DNA of 64,000 nucleotides from Bin22 sp965207275 (lineage in GTDB: Bacteria; Chloroflexota; Dehalococcoidia; Lucifugimonadales; UBA3495), in the NCBI GenBank assembly GCA_965207275.1, contig CBDBMH010000002.1, positions 806,001 to 870,000 of the forward strand, read 5' to 3'. Shown one piece after another: positions 28,130-36,723 of this stretch (position 1 is the stretch's first letter; every line of letters starts with the position of its first letter). The notes beneath the pieces are model-generated. The model did no database searches. It was not told the DNA's origin and saw only the letters and a list, made by a program, of their open reading frames with translations. A program made the position numbers and the translations under genes.

Positions 28130-28955
28130 CGTTCTCGTTCTCCTCGGACGCCGTGTCGTCTACGGCGGACTGGGTCGGCCGGCTCGCTGCCGGGGCCGAC
28201 CTGGGGATCAGTGGGAACAAGGGCCCCCAGCCGGTTATAAAGTACTGAATGCCCACGCCAATAACATTGGAGATAATCCAGTAAAGAGGAAGTCCGCTGG
28301 GCCACTGCAGAGAGAAGAATCCCAGGAATATGGGAATCATCCAAAGCATCATGTTTTGACTGGACTGCTGGCGCGGGTCCGGGGAGGGGGTCATTGTCAT
28401 TTTTTGCTGCACAAAGGTAGTCGCTGCTACCAGGATGGGCAGCACTATGGGAGAAGGGTCCGGTTCTCCCAGTTTCAACCATAGAAAAGTGTCGCTCAAT
28501 GGAGCGGCGGAGTGAATCGGGACGAAAGTAATCCAGGGATACAGCTTTTGGGAGAGGTCAACCAGGTCTTCCGGCTTGGTGAACAGGGTCTGAATCAGGA
28601 CCCGGAAGAGCCCGATGAGGATGGGCAGCTGCACCACCAGCGGGCCGAGGCAGCCAATAGGGCTAACGCCGGACTCCCGGTAGAGCTTCATGGTTTCCTG
28701 GGAAACGCGCGCCCGGTCGCCACTGTAACGTTCCTGGATCTCCCGCATTCGGGGCTGCAGTTCGCTCATCCGCCGCATCTGGCGAATCTGCTTCAAGGTC
28801 AGGGGAAGGGTTACCAACCGCACCAGGATGGTGAAGGCGATGATGGCCAGCCCCATGTTGTTGAAGCAGACCACGTACAACACCATCAGGGTGTTGAGCA
28901 TCGGGCGAATGATTACTTCGTTCCAGAGTACGAAGAAAAAGTCAAGAAATTCCAA
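28023..28955 (-). CDS. yidC: Membrane protein insertase YidC/Oxa1
   Basis: 310 residues of the Gram-positive (SpoIIIJ) type, without the large periplasmic domain. About five membrane segments can be seen. The positively charged groove residue is Arg46 in FTILVRLVTLPLT. The cytoplasmic loop with RRMSELQPRMREIQERY follows. The C-terminal ~45 residues are strongly basic (Arg-rich), as in YidC tails that bind ribosomes; this tail overlaps the start of jag. TTG start with AGGAGT upstream. Confidence 0.93.
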   Translation of the reverse strand: MEFLDFFFVLWNEVIIRPMLNTLMVLYVVCFNNMGLAIIAFTILVRLVTLPLTLKQIRQMRRMSELQPRMREIQERYSGDRARVSQETMKLYRESGVSPIGCLGPLVVQLPILIGLFRVLIQTLFTKPEDLVDLSQKLYPWITFVPIHSAAPLSDTFLWLKLGEPDPSPIVLPILVAATTFVQQKMTMTPSPDPRQQSSQNMMLWMIPIFLGFFSLQWPSGLPLYWIISNVIGVGIQYFITGWGPLFPLIPRSAPAASRPTQSAVDDTASEENENDGIRRTNRQNRRRGRRTGAEGARRRPQRGRGRSTK

Positions 28956-29007
28956 CGGGACTCCTAGTTGTCCGGTCCTGCATGATGGCGGGCGCTACGC
29001 CTGTCCG

Positions 29008-30450
29008 CTAATTGCATTGTCGATGAATGGAGCTGTCAAAGCACCAAATGGATTCCTTATCCTGCCCTTCGGTGACGGAAATTCGCCGGACAATACCGTT
29101 GTCGCCGGCTACAAATACGGAATAACGCTGAATGACTGACAGGCTGTCCAACTCGGTGCCCAGGGATGGATTGGGCGGAGCGCCGGCTACCAGGGGAGCC
29201 TTTATTTCGCCCTCTTCGAGGATAGGCAAGTTGCTGATTACCTCCCCATCCACCAGGTTTGAAGGACTGGTGCTCAGGAGCTTCATCTTGCCGTCAACGG
29301 CGGCTACCACCAGTCCCAGGGGCACCAGGGCGGGGGTCGAAACTATCGGCCCTTCCATGTTGTGCCGCCACAAAGCTTCCTTCGGTTCTCCCGCCAGGGG
29401 ATTCTGGGGAGAGAGCGCGTAAACAAAACCGTCCATTGAGGGGGCGAATATAGTCTCCCCATCAGTTACGGGCTGGGCCCAAAACCAGTTCTGGCCTTCA
29501 AAGGCCCACTCCAGGTCGCCGTCATCGGCATCCAGGGCATACAGGTTCCGATCGAAGGAACCTATGAACAGCTTTCCCGCAAACAGCAGGGGGTTGCCCA
29601 CCACTGCCCCACCGGTCTCATAACGCCACAGTTGGCGTCCGTCTCGCAAACCCACGGCGTAGACGTAATGGTCATGGGAGCCGAAGTATGCGACCCCGTT
29701 TTGAACTAACGGCGTCGACCAAATTTTGCCCCCGGTCCTGAATGGTGACCAGGACAGTTCCTCGCCGGTACCGGCGTTGTAGGCATAAAGGTTTCCGTCC
29801 TCGGAAACGACCATGAGAATAGTGGTCGGGCCCGTTTCGCTGTTGACCAATTCCGTGAGGACGGGCGCCCCGATTATTGGTTGAGGCTCCATCGAGGGAT
29901 CGTTGCGCACGGCCCGCTTCCAGCCCAGGGTTTCCTCGCCCGTTTCCGCGCTGAGGGCGTAGAGGTGGCCATCGACGCCGCCCACGAATACCAGGCCCAG
30001 CTCTTCACTTACCGCCGGTGGCCCGAAGGCCCCTTCGATGCCGGTTCCGCTGCCCAGCGGTGGGTAGGTCCATACAACCCTGGGCGAACCTGAACCGAAA
30101 TCTTCCAGGGCCCGCACTTTTACCTGGCGCTCGTCATCGCCCAGGTCCTGTCCCATCAGGGCGCCCAGGTCACCCAGGTCGCCATCCATGGGGGACACGA
30201 CATAAACCCTGGTTGATTCTCCAGCAGCCTCGGCGAATGATGCTGAAACGGGCCCCCAGCCCAGGTTGTCGCCGCCAAGGTTAGGGGTGCATGCGGTCGC
30301 CAACAACGCAATAGCCAGGCACAGCAAACCACAGATCCTCTTCAGAGGGCTCGTGAATGTCGAGGGCTTGGGGTGGATGAAAGGCGCGCCGGACGGAATT
30401 CGAAGGCGCCAATTGGCTGGGAGGGACGGAAAGACAGAATTTAAGGACAT
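29008..30450 (-). CDS. PQQ-like beta-propeller lipoprotein
   Basis: 480 residues. A lipoprotein signal sequence ends in the lipobox LLATAC (Cys54), preceded by about 35 unusual extra residues, so the true start may be later. The remainder is a repeated propeller: VGGVDGHLYALSAETG, SEDGNLYAYNAGTG, FIGSFDRNLYALDADDG and similar blades, the PQQ/BamB-like repeat. Probably an outer-surface or envelope protein; partner unknown. It is inserted between yidD and yidC, where most genomes have nothing, and its start is four bases from the yidD stop. Confidence 0.82.
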   Translation of the reverse strand: MSLNSVFPSLPANWRLRIPSGAPFIHPKPSTFTSPLKRICGLLCLAIALLATACTPNLGGDNLGWGPVSASFAEAAGESTRVYVVSPMDGDLGDLGALMGQDLGDDERQVKVRALEDFGSGSPRVVWTYPPLGSGTGIEGAFGPPAVSEELGLVFVGGVDGHLYALSAETGEETLGWKRAVRNDPSMEPQPIIGAPVLTELVNSETGPTTILMVVSEDGNLYAYNAGTGEELSWSPFRTGGKIWSTPLVQNGVAYFGSHDHYVYAVGLRDGRQLWRYETGGAVVGNPLLFAGKLFIGSFDRNLYALDADDGDLEWAFEGQNWFWAQPVTDGETIFAPSMDGFVYALSPQNPLAGEPKEALWRHNMEGPIVSTPALVPLGLVVAAVDGKMKLLSTSPSNLVDGEVISNLPILEEGEIKAPLVAGAPPNPSLGTELDSLSVIQRYSVFVAGDNGIVRRISVTEGQDKESIWCFDSSIHRQCN

Positions 30451-30453
30451 TAT

Positions 30454-30681
30454 TTATGGTACGGGGTCGTACCCTTTACCTCCCCCTGGGCGACAGTTCA
30501 GGATTCGCCTGGCGCCCATTACGCTGCCCCGAAGAAAACCATGCCGTTCTATGGCCTGGGCCGCATAGTGGGAGCAGGACGGGGTGAAACGACAAACGGA
30601 AGGGAGGTAGGGAGAAATGGCCGCCTGATATAACCGGATAAGTCCTAAAGCGACAAATCTCATGGGTTGATTACTGGCCAT
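30454..30681 (-). CDS. yidD: Membrane protein insertion efficiency factor YidD
   Basis: 75 residues. LIRLYQAAISPYLPSVCRFTPSCSHYA is the diagnostic YidD pattern with its cysteines, and RRILNCRPGG follows. It assists insertion of membrane proteins with YidC. The start overlaps the 3' end of rnpA by 11 bases; a second ATG at 30663 is an alternative. Confidence 0.93.
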   Translation of the reverse strand: MASNQPMRFVALGLIRLYQAAISPYLPSVCRFTPSCSHYAAQAIERHGFLRGSVMGARRILNCRPGGGKGYDPVP

Positions 30682-31021
30682 GAAAGGGTGTGGTCTGGAA
30701 TAATTTGGCGCGCCGCAATAGATTGTTGGTGGCTTGTTTCAACTGAATATACTCGGCATCGGCGGCGCCGCGACGGGCGATAAAGACCGCGTCCCACCCT
30801 TCCTTAATCCTGTTTTGTCTTACTACTTCCCTTAGTCTACGCTTGACAATATTCCTGGTTACCGCATTCCCGATTCGCTTGCTGACCACAAAGCCGTATC
30901 GGCTATGGTCAAGGCCATTAGGCAACGCCCTCAACACAAGCAGGCGGTTTGCTGCGCTGATTCCATCCTGGTGAATCTCGGCAAAGCGCCTGCTCTCCGT
31001 CAAGCGATGGCGTCGCTGCAT
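30671..31021 (-). CDS. rnpA: Ribonuclease P protein component
   Basis: A 116-residue basic protein subunit of RNase P, which trims the 5' ends of pre-tRNAs. It opens HRLTESRRFAEI, and the RNR motif is present as GNAVTRNIVKRRLRE near residues 51-65. It lies 15 bp after rpmH and overlaps yidD, the conserved rpmH-rnpA-yidD order. Confidence 0.95.
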   Translation of the reverse strand: MQRRHRLTESRRFAEIHQDGISAANRLLVLRALPNGLDHSRYGFVVSKRIGNAVTRNIVKRRLREVVRQNRIKEGWDAVFIARRGAADAEYIQLKQATNNLLRRAKLFQTTPFHGQ

Positions 31022-31036
31022 AGATCAGACTGCCCG

Positions 31037-31174
31037 TCAGACCGTCAGGCGATGCCTTCCCTTGAATCTTCGGCGACGAAGGACCGCCCGTCCGTCAGAA
31101 GTTCGGGACCGGGCCCTGAAGCCATGCACGCGGGCCCGACGGCGTTTCTTTGGCTGATAGGTTCTTTTCGGCAT
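31037..31174 (-). CDS. rpmH: 50S ribosomal protein L34
   Basis: 45 residues, extremely basic. It opens MPKRTYQPKKRRRARVHGFR and ends FKGRHRLTV, the L34 signature throughout. The frame remains open about 75 codons upstream, but L34 begins at this ATG, which follows a GGAG. It heads the rpmH-rnpA-yidD-lipoprotein-yidC-jag series with its own promoter 20-50 bp upstream. Confidence 0.97.
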   Translation of the reverse strand: MPKRTYQPKKRRRARVHGFRARSRTSDGRAVLRRRRFKGRHRLTV

Positions 31175-31198
31175 ATTAAGGACACACTCCAGGCAAGA

Positions 31199-31228
31199 AT
31201 TATAAGTTTGCCCTTCTATTTGAGTCAA
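31199..31228 (-). promoter_or_regulatory. Promoter of the rpmH-rnpA operon
   Basis: On the minus strand TTGACT (31228-31223) and TATAAT (31204-31199) are separated by 18 bp. The predicted start near 31192 leaves a leader of only about 18 nt before rpmH. Confidence 0.8.
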
Positions 31229-31364
31229 GAAGACTGTTCCGAAGGCGTGGGGCAACCACGCGTTGGGGAGTCGATACGCCGGGGCGCCTCGGCAACGCCG
31301 CAGCCATATCACCGCATATGGGACAAGGACGAAATTTGGGCCCCAATAGTACCGGGGAATGCTG

Positions 31365-31393
31365 CTGAATGCCGTGCAAACCAATGATATAAT
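31365..31393 (+). promoter_or_regulatory. Promoter of tRNA-Leu
   Basis: A perfect -10 TATAAT (31388-31393) lies 17 bp after CTGAAT (31365-31370). Start near 31400, about 40 bases before the tRNA. The rest of the 266-bp divergent region between rpmH and this tRNA shows no DnaA boxes or other gene. Confidence 0.6.
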
Positions 31394-31440
31394 GGACATA
31401 CTACCTGAAAGCGCAGGTTATTGCCCTGCATGTAACCCCG

Positions 31441-31526
31441 GCCGAAGTGGCGGAATGGTAGACGCGCCGGTCTCAAAAACCGGTGGGAGCAATCCCGTGT
31501 CGGTTCGAGTCCGACCTTCGGCACCA
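31441..31526 (+). tRNA. tRNA-Leu (anticodon CAA)
   Basis: The acceptor stem GCCGAAG/CTTCGGC encloses a class II tRNA with a long variable arm (TGGGAG...ATCCCG). The T-arm is GTCGG-TTCGAGT-CCGAC. The anticodon loop CTCAAAA lies between CCGGT and ACCGG, giving anticodon CAA, which reads UUG. Discriminator A and an encoded 3' CCA are present. Confidence 0.97.
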
Positions 31527-31569
31527 GTTCCCCTTGAACTGGAACGCACAAGTAGGATCAGGCAAGTTG

Positions 31570-31595
31570 GCCGCCCAAAGGGGGCGGCTTTTTTT
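31570..31595 (+). terminator. Terminator after tRNA-Leu
   Basis: GCCGCCC (31570-31576) pairs with GGGCGGC (31582-31588) around a five-base loop, followed by seven T. A textbook intrinsic terminator 44 bp after the tRNA. Confidence 0.92.
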
Positions 31596-31691
31596 ATGCC
31601 CCACCTGTCTGGGAAAGAGGGATCAACTCGTTGCTGGGCTGCTGTCCGGTCTCCAAACCTTGCGCCGGTAGGGTCATTATTCTCTTTGCTT

Positions 31692-33098
31692 TCAACCGAT
31701 GGGCGGACGCCGGACCTGGGGCATGCTGGCTTCCAGCTTTCTGGCTACCTGCAGCACCTTCAACTCATCGAAATGACGGCCCACCACCTGGACCCCTATG
31801 GGCAGGCCATCCGGACTGAAACCGTATGGCACGGAGATGGCCGGAGAGCCGGTAAGGTCCCAGGGCAGGGTCAGGCGCAAGGTGTGCCGGCCCGCCAGGT
31901 CCCGCCCTTCGATGTGAAACTCGTTCTGCCCGTGGGGAAAGGCCGGCATTGGCACCGTGGGGCACAGGAAAATGTCGTAGCGAGTGAAGTACTCCTTTAC
32001 CGCTTGACGCAGCTTCTCCCACTCATCTGCCGCGTTCAGGTAGTCGTCCATAGTGAAGGTACTGCCGTCCACGAAGCGGGACCGGAAGAGCGCCGTCAGT
32101 TCCGACTCCCTGCCCGCAATGGTGGGGGCGGAGTAGCGCCTGGCCTCCATGGTATAGATAACCGTGGAAATTGCGGAGGAGTTATTCTCGGTCAATGCCG
32201 GTATTTCCACCGGCTCAACGTTCAGGCCAGTCTCACCGAGGGCCGCCGCCGCTTCGGCCACCGACCGCTGGACGTCCGGCTTCACCGGCACGCCGGCGGT
32301 GGGGCTCCAGCCAACCTTCATCCCACCCAGGTCAGCGTCCAGGGGAGCGTAGTCCGGCACGGGCACGGGCGGCGTGTACAGGTCCACGTCGTCGGCGCCG
32401 GCAAGTACCGACATGCCCAGGGCCACGTCGCCGACGGTGCGAGCAATGGGCCCCACGTGGATTGCCCGCAGGATGGTCTGCGGCTGAATGCCGGTGTAGG
32501 GTATCCGGCCCAGGGTGGGCTTGAGGCCCACAACGCCGCAAAGGCTGGCCGGCGCGCGGATGGACCCGCCCAGGTCAGTCCCCAGGCCGAAGGGCGATAG
32601 GCCCGCGGCAATGGCGGCCACCTCGCCGCCACTGGATCCCCCGGCCGTGCGGTCCAGGCTCCAGGGATTGCGAGTTACCCCGAAGACATCGTTGTTCGTT
32701 TCCCACCAGAGGGCAAACTCAGGCATGTTGGTCTTGCCCAGCAGGATGCCGCCGGCCGCCTTTAGGCGGGTGTAGACCTCGGCGTCCTGCCGGGAAATGT
32801 AGCCATCGTAAATCTTTGACCCCAGGGACATTCGCATACCCGCCGTTTCGATGCAGTCCTTGAGGGTATAGGGCACACCGTGGAAAGGACCCAGGTCATC
32901 CCCCCTCATCACCGCCGCTTCCGCTTGCCTGGCCTCTCCCAGAGGATCATCCGCAAAGAAGACTATGGCGTTCAACGTTGGGTTGAGTTGGTTGATACGG
33001 TCCAGATGGGCCTGCACCACCTCAATAGGCGATAATTCTTTCCGGCGTATTCTTGCTGCCAGGTCGGTAATGGGGGCGTAGCAGATCTCTTCACTCAT
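31692..33098 (-). CDS. Amidase-signature-family hydrolase
   Basis: 468 residues. The Ser-cisSer-Lys triad can be seen: Lys in PYTLKDCIE (near 79), the Gly-Ser-rich loop TAGGSSGGEVA (near 155) and Ser in LGGSIRAPA (near 178). The family hydrolyses amides; it also includes GatA, but no gatB or gatC is adjacent and the C-terminal part is not GatA-like. AGGAGGACC precedes the ATG. It heads a minus-strand series of hydrolases and lactonases (33.3-36.5 kb). Confidence 0.92.
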   Translation of the reverse strand: MSEEICYAPITDLAARIRRKELSPIEVVQAHLDRINQLNPTLNAIVFFADDPLGEARQAEAAVMRGDDLGPFHGVPYTLKDCIETAGMRMSLGSKIYDGYISRQDAEVYTRLKAAGGILLGKTNMPEFALWWETNNDVFGVTRNPWSLDRTAGGSSGGEVAAIAAGLSPFGLGTDLGGSIRAPASLCGVVGLKPTLGRIPYTGIQPQTILRAIHVGPIARTVGDVALGMSVLAGADDVDLYTPPVPVPDYAPLDADLGGMKVGWSPTAGVPVKPDVQRSVAEAAAALGETGLNVEPVEIPALTENNSSAISTVIYTMEARRYSAPTIAGRESELTALFRSRFVDGSTFTMDDYLNAADEWEKLRQAVKEYFTRYDIFLCPTVPMPAFPHGQNEFHIEGRDLAGRHTLRLTLPWDLTGSPAISVPYGFSPDGLPIGVQVVGRHFDELKVLQVARKLEASMPQVRRPPIG

Positions 33099-33276
33099 GC
33101 TGGTCCTCCGCAGGGCGAGGGTTTGCCGGGGCTTTCGATTAATTGGCGTCCCCGCACGCAGGGGCGACTGTCGGCTCGCCTCTACGGGTCAATGGGGATA
33201 CGCGCACGGGTCAGGCGTTGAAAGACCCTGCAAATTTTCTTGCTGTGACTCGCCCGGTCTTCAGAGAATTGGCGGG

Positions 33277-34194
33277 CTACCGGACCGGCGGCCACATAAT
33301 CCAGCCCCGGCGACCGGTGTTGCGCAGGCGGAGCAGGTGGCCCTGGCCGGTGGTGACGTACAGACTGCTCTGGTCGGCGTCGCCGAAGCAGCAATTGGTC
33401 GGGCCGTCCACGCCCACGGGCATGGGGTAGGTCTCCAGCACCCTGCCCTGGGGGGTCCAGACGTAAATCATGGGCCCGGGGCCGCTGAGAGTGTTCCCGG
33501 CCGTTCCCACGATATTCCCCTCCGAGTCCAGGCACATGCCGTCAATGCCGCGCTGGGGCCCTCGGTGGTCCCGGCCGAACTGGTGCAGCACGATGTACTC
33601 GCCCAGGGACCCGTCGCTATTGATGGGGTAGGAACGAAGTTCGCGCACACCGTCGGGCGAGGGGTCGGTCTGGATAATGTACAGGCTGCGCTCGTCGGGC
33701 GACACCAGCAGCCCGTTGGTGCCGGTGGTATCGTAGGTCATCCTCTGGCAGCTATAGCTGCCGTCGGGCTGGGGGTCGGCCCGCAGAATGTCCCGGTTCA
33801 TGTTCTCCTGCTGCTCGCTGGGGTCGATGTTCCCCTCGTTCCAGGGATTGCTGAACCAGATGCGTCCCCGCCGGTCTATGGCCAGGTCATTGGGCGTGTT
33901 CAGGCGCTGGCCGTCCAGCCGGTCAACGATGGTGGTGGTGGTCCCGTCGGGATCGAAACGGACGATGGAGCGGCCGCCGGAGCAACAGCCGAAGAGGCGA
34001 CCATCGGCGTCGAAAGCCAGGCCGTTGGTGTGGTTGGTGTTCTCGCGGTAGATGCTGCACTGGCCGGTCTCCGGGTCGTAGACCATGATGCGGCTGGCCG
34101 GAATGTAAGTGAACAGAAGCCGCTCTCCGTCCCAGGCCGGCCCTTCGGTCAAACGGCTGAATGGTCCCGCGACTTGTTCCCATTGCAATGCCAT
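33277..34194 (-). CDS. SMP-30/gluconolactonase-like beta-propeller hydrolase
   Basis: 305 residues. The SMP-30 pattern is clear: an N-terminal EGPAWDGERLLF with the metal Glu near 17, NTNHTNGLAFDADGRLFGC near 60, and NTPNDLAIDRRGRIWFSNP near 100 carrying the metal Asn. These calcium- or zinc-dependent enzymes hydrolyse sugar and other lactones. AGGAGGAC precedes the ATG. It is probably cotranscribed with the neighbouring amidohydrolase. Confidence 0.9.
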   Translation of the reverse strand: MALQWEQVAGPFSRLTEGPAWDGERLLFTYIPASRIMVYDPETGQCSIYRENTNHTNGLAFDADGRLFGCCSGGRSIVRFDPDGTTTTIVDRLDGQRLNTPNDLAIDRRGRIWFSNPWNEGNIDPSEQQENMNRDILRADPQPDGSYSCQRMTYDTTGTNGLLVSPDERSLYIIQTDPSPDGVRELRSYPINSDGSLGEYIVLHQFGRDHRGPQRGIDGMCLDSEGNIVGTAGNTLSGPGPMIYVWTPQGRVLETYPMPVGVDGPTNCCFGDADQSSLYVTTGQGHLLRLRNTGRRGWIMWPPVR

Positions 34195-34363
34195 GCTGTC
34201 CTCCTGTGATTAGACGATTTTTCGGTGGGCTGGCCGGGGTGTCGCATACCAATCTGGGGGGACAACCCGCCATTCCCGCGCAGGCGCGATGCTCGGACTT
34301 AAAAATTGGAGATTCCTTCCTCGTCCGGAACGACGCTGTTCGGTGATATTCGAAGGTCCTCTA

Positions 34364-35377
34364 TCAAGGGGCTGCCCGTAATCGATAGGCCCGCACCGCC
34401 GTTTCCTGGAACATGGCGGCCCTCTCGATATCGGAAAAGTCCCGGGAGAACTGCTTGAAGGCGTTCCAGACCGTGGTGTAGGGGTAGGACGCCTTGTCCA
34501 CCGGGAAATTGCTTTCGAACATGCAGCGTTCCGGCCCGAATTGCTCAATGCAATAGCTCAGCCACGGGCTGACGGTTTCGGCCAGGTCCCGCGATGTGGG
34601 GGGAGTGGCGCGCCGGTGCCAGTCGTGGCCGCTGATCAGGTTGCCGAATCCGCCCAGCTTTACCACGACGTTCTCCCGCTGGGCCACTGCGGCAATGCCC
34701 CGCTGCCAGTCGGCAAAAACCTGGGCCCGTTTTTCGGAGTAGGGGCCCACTCCCAGGGGACGCCCCACGTGGTTCAGGATGATAGTGGTGTCGGGGAAGG
34801 CGCCAGCCAGGTCTGCCAGTTCGTTCAACTGGGTGTGGTACACCAGGGCGTCAAAGCTGAGGCCCAGGCCCTGCAAGCAGGCGAATCCTGCTCGGAGACG
34901 GGTATCCTGCAGCATCCCCGCCGTGTTGGATGCGGGGGCGCCGACCTGGGGGCTGGCGTCCCAGGCGCAGGAGAAGCGGATGCCCCGAAAACGGTCGCCG
35001 CCGGCCGCCACAAGGGCTTCCAGCACCGTCTGTACTGCCGAGCCCAGCAACAGGTCGGCGTGACCAACGATGCCGGCGGCCACTTCCGTGGGCCCGTACT
35101 GGCCGCTGGCGCTCTGGGCAGCAATGCCCCGGACGAATTCGACTTCGCCGACCGGGCGCAGCTCCTCCGGCCCACGGGCCCGGTACATGGAGTTGCACTC
35201 GATGAACACCGTCTGACTGACGTTGTGGCCGCCAGCCAGGTCCTGGACGAGTTGGTCCAGGAAGTAGCGGTCTGCCTCCCGATCCCAGAAGTGGTGATGC
35301 GGGTCGCAGATGGGCAGCTCCGGCTCCAGCGGTTCTTCCGCCGCCAGCGCCAGCCAGGATTCACGTTGACTGGTCAC
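34364..35377 (-). CDS. Amidohydrolase-family (TIM-barrel) lactonase/hydrolase
   Basis: 337 residues of the amidohydrolase_2 type. The metal motif DPHHHFWD is near residue 25, FRGIRFSCAWD near 130, ILNHVGRP near 198, and the terminal FESNFPVD supplies the last metal-binding/acid position. Closest in pattern to 2-pyrone-4,6-dicarboxylate lactonase-like and fuconolactonase-like proteins. GTG start after GGAGGCA. It stands beside a SMP-30 lactonase and an alpha/beta hydrolase, consistent with breakdown of a cyclic or sugar acid. Confidence 0.88.
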   Translation of the reverse strand: MTSQRESWLALAAEEPLEPELPICDPHHHFWDREADRYFLDQLVQDLAGGHNVSQTVFIECNSMYRARGPEELRPVGEVEFVRGIAAQSASGQYGPTEVAAGIVGHADLLLGSAVQTVLEALVAAGGDRFRGIRFSCAWDASPQVGAPASNTAGMLQDTRLRAGFACLQGLGLSFDALVYHTQLNELADLAGAFPDTTIILNHVGRPLGVGPYSEKRAQVFADWQRGIAAVAQRENVVVKLGGFGNLISGHDWHRRATPPTSRDLAETVSPWLSYCIEQFGPERCMFESNFPVDKASYPYTTVWNAFKQFSRDFSDIERAAMFQETAVRAYRLRAAP

Positions 35378-35646
35378 GTCTTCTTGCCTCCCTCCGCTCT
35401 ACGGATAGTTCGCTGCCGGTTCGGTGGGCAACCTTCCAATTCCTCAATCCTGAAGGGCCGTCCACCCATGGGAGCAGCGGCCCGTTTCAGCTGGTTTTCC
35501 GGGCCTGGGCACGGAAACTGGGTCCAGGGGGAATATCCGAAGTCCCCGTCCCCCTTGCTAGTGGGAGTTTGGAAAAGCGGTGAATGGCCACCCAACAATG
35601 CCCTCTACCTCTTCCGTGCTGCTTGGCCGCGAACTTGACACGATTC

Positions 35647-36492
35647 CTACGCCAGCGAGAAGAACTCGATGATCGGCCCAAGGGCCTCGGGTTCTGTCAG
35701 GGTTGGCGCGTGACCCACGCCGGGCACTTCCACCATGCGACAGTCCTGCATCTCCGCGACCATGCGCCGGGCCGTCTCCGGCGACAGCAGGTCGCTGTCC
35801 CCTCCCCGCACCAGCAGCACCGGGCTCGGGATGTTCATCGCCAGCTTCCATGAGGTTTCGGGGTCGGGACGGCGGGGGTCGGTGCGGACCGCCGGGTCCA
35901 TTTTCCAGGTATAGCGACCCCCGGGGAGGGCCTTAACCGCATGGCCCGCCATGGCCCGCTGGTCGGCTTCGCTGAGGGCGGCGAACCCCACCCGTTGCTC
36001 GCAGTGCCAGGCTATCACCTCTTCCATCGTCTCAAAGGTGGTCACCGCATCCCGGGTGCTGGAGGCGATGCGTTCGCCGCCCCGGGGATCAATCTCAGGG
36101 CCGATGTCGTTCAGCACGGCGCGCTCCACCCGGTCGGGGTAAGTTCCGGCGTAGGTCATGGAGATGCGGCCGCCCAGGGAGGTGCCGACCAGCGAAATTC
36201 GCTCGAAACCCAGGGCCTGTCGCAGCCCTTCCAGATCGGCAATATAGGCGTCGTTGCCATAGTTGGCGTCGGCCGCCCAGTCGCTGTTGCCCCGGCCGCG
36301 GACGTCCACCGATATGACGTGGTAACGGGCCACCAGGTGGGGCGCCAGGTTATCGAAATTGTGGGCGTTGCCGCTGAGACCGTGGACCATGATTACCGGC
36401 GGATCGCCGGCCTTGCCCCACTCCAGGTAGTGAAGGTTGAGGTCGCCGACTCGAACATAACGGTCTACTGCATTGGCGGTTCCTGTAGTCAT
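35647..36492 (-). CDS. Alpha/beta-fold hydrolase
   Basis: 281 residues. The oxyanion loop is MVHGLSG (near residue 36), the nucleophile Ser is in GTSLGG (near 104), the acid Asp is probably in VRGGDSDLL (near 231), and the His is in GVGHAPTL (near 260). AGGAGG precedes the ATG. The family spans esterases, C-C hydrolases and lactone hydrolases (PcaD- and MhpC-like), so the substrate is not fixed. Last member of the hydrolase group. Confidence 0.9.
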   Translation of the reverse strand: MTTGTANAVDRYVRVGDLNLHYLEWGKAGDPPVIMVHGLSGNAHNFDNLAPHLVARYHVISVDVRGRGNSDWAADANYGNDAYIADLEGLRQALGFERISLVGTSLGGRISMTYAGTYPDRVERAVLNDIGPEIDPRGGERIASSTRDAVTTFETMEEVIAWHCEQRVGFAALSEADQRAMAGHAVKALPGGRYTWKMDPAVRTDPRRPDPETSWKLAMNIPSPVLLVRGGDSDLLSPETARRMVAEMQDCRMVEVPGVGHAPTLTEPEALGPIIEFFSLA

Positions 36493-36533
36493 GGGGCCTC
36501 CTTTATTTGGCGTAATCTTACTATTAAGGCAAT

Positions 36534-36649
36534 GTTATGCTGAGCGAAGCCGAAGCACCTGAAATGGGTCTCTCAAGGTATTCTCGATTAGCTGAGCGTT
36601 GCCTTCAGGTTGGATGCGGGGCCTTTCGGCAGGCTCAGGAAGACATAAC
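36534..36649. repeat. Inverted-repeat element with CTGAGC-GAAG arms (copy A1)
   Basis: The left arm (36534-36561, GTTATGCTGAGCGAAGCCG...) and the right arm (36617-36649, CGGCAGGCTCAGG...CATAAC) are imperfect inverted copies sharing GTTATG, CTGAGC and CCGAA blocks. They could fold into a long cruciform or hairpin. No coding capacity is present in this intergenic stretch. A related element stands at 37674-37785. Confidence 0.65.
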
Positions 36650-36723
36650 TCAATTGCTGCGGGGCAGTCAAAGCTGATGTGTTAGTGCTTTGCTCGATCA
36701 AAAAGAAACTGGTTCGTGGTCCT

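Noticed and set aside
31175..31399. 75-codon upstream extension of rpmH
   Set aside because: L34 begins at its canonical MPKRTYQ start and a promoter lies within the extension.
31175..31440. Chromosome origin next to rpmH
   Set aside because: No dnaA gene and no cluster of TTATCCACA-like boxes; the gap is a divergent promoter region.
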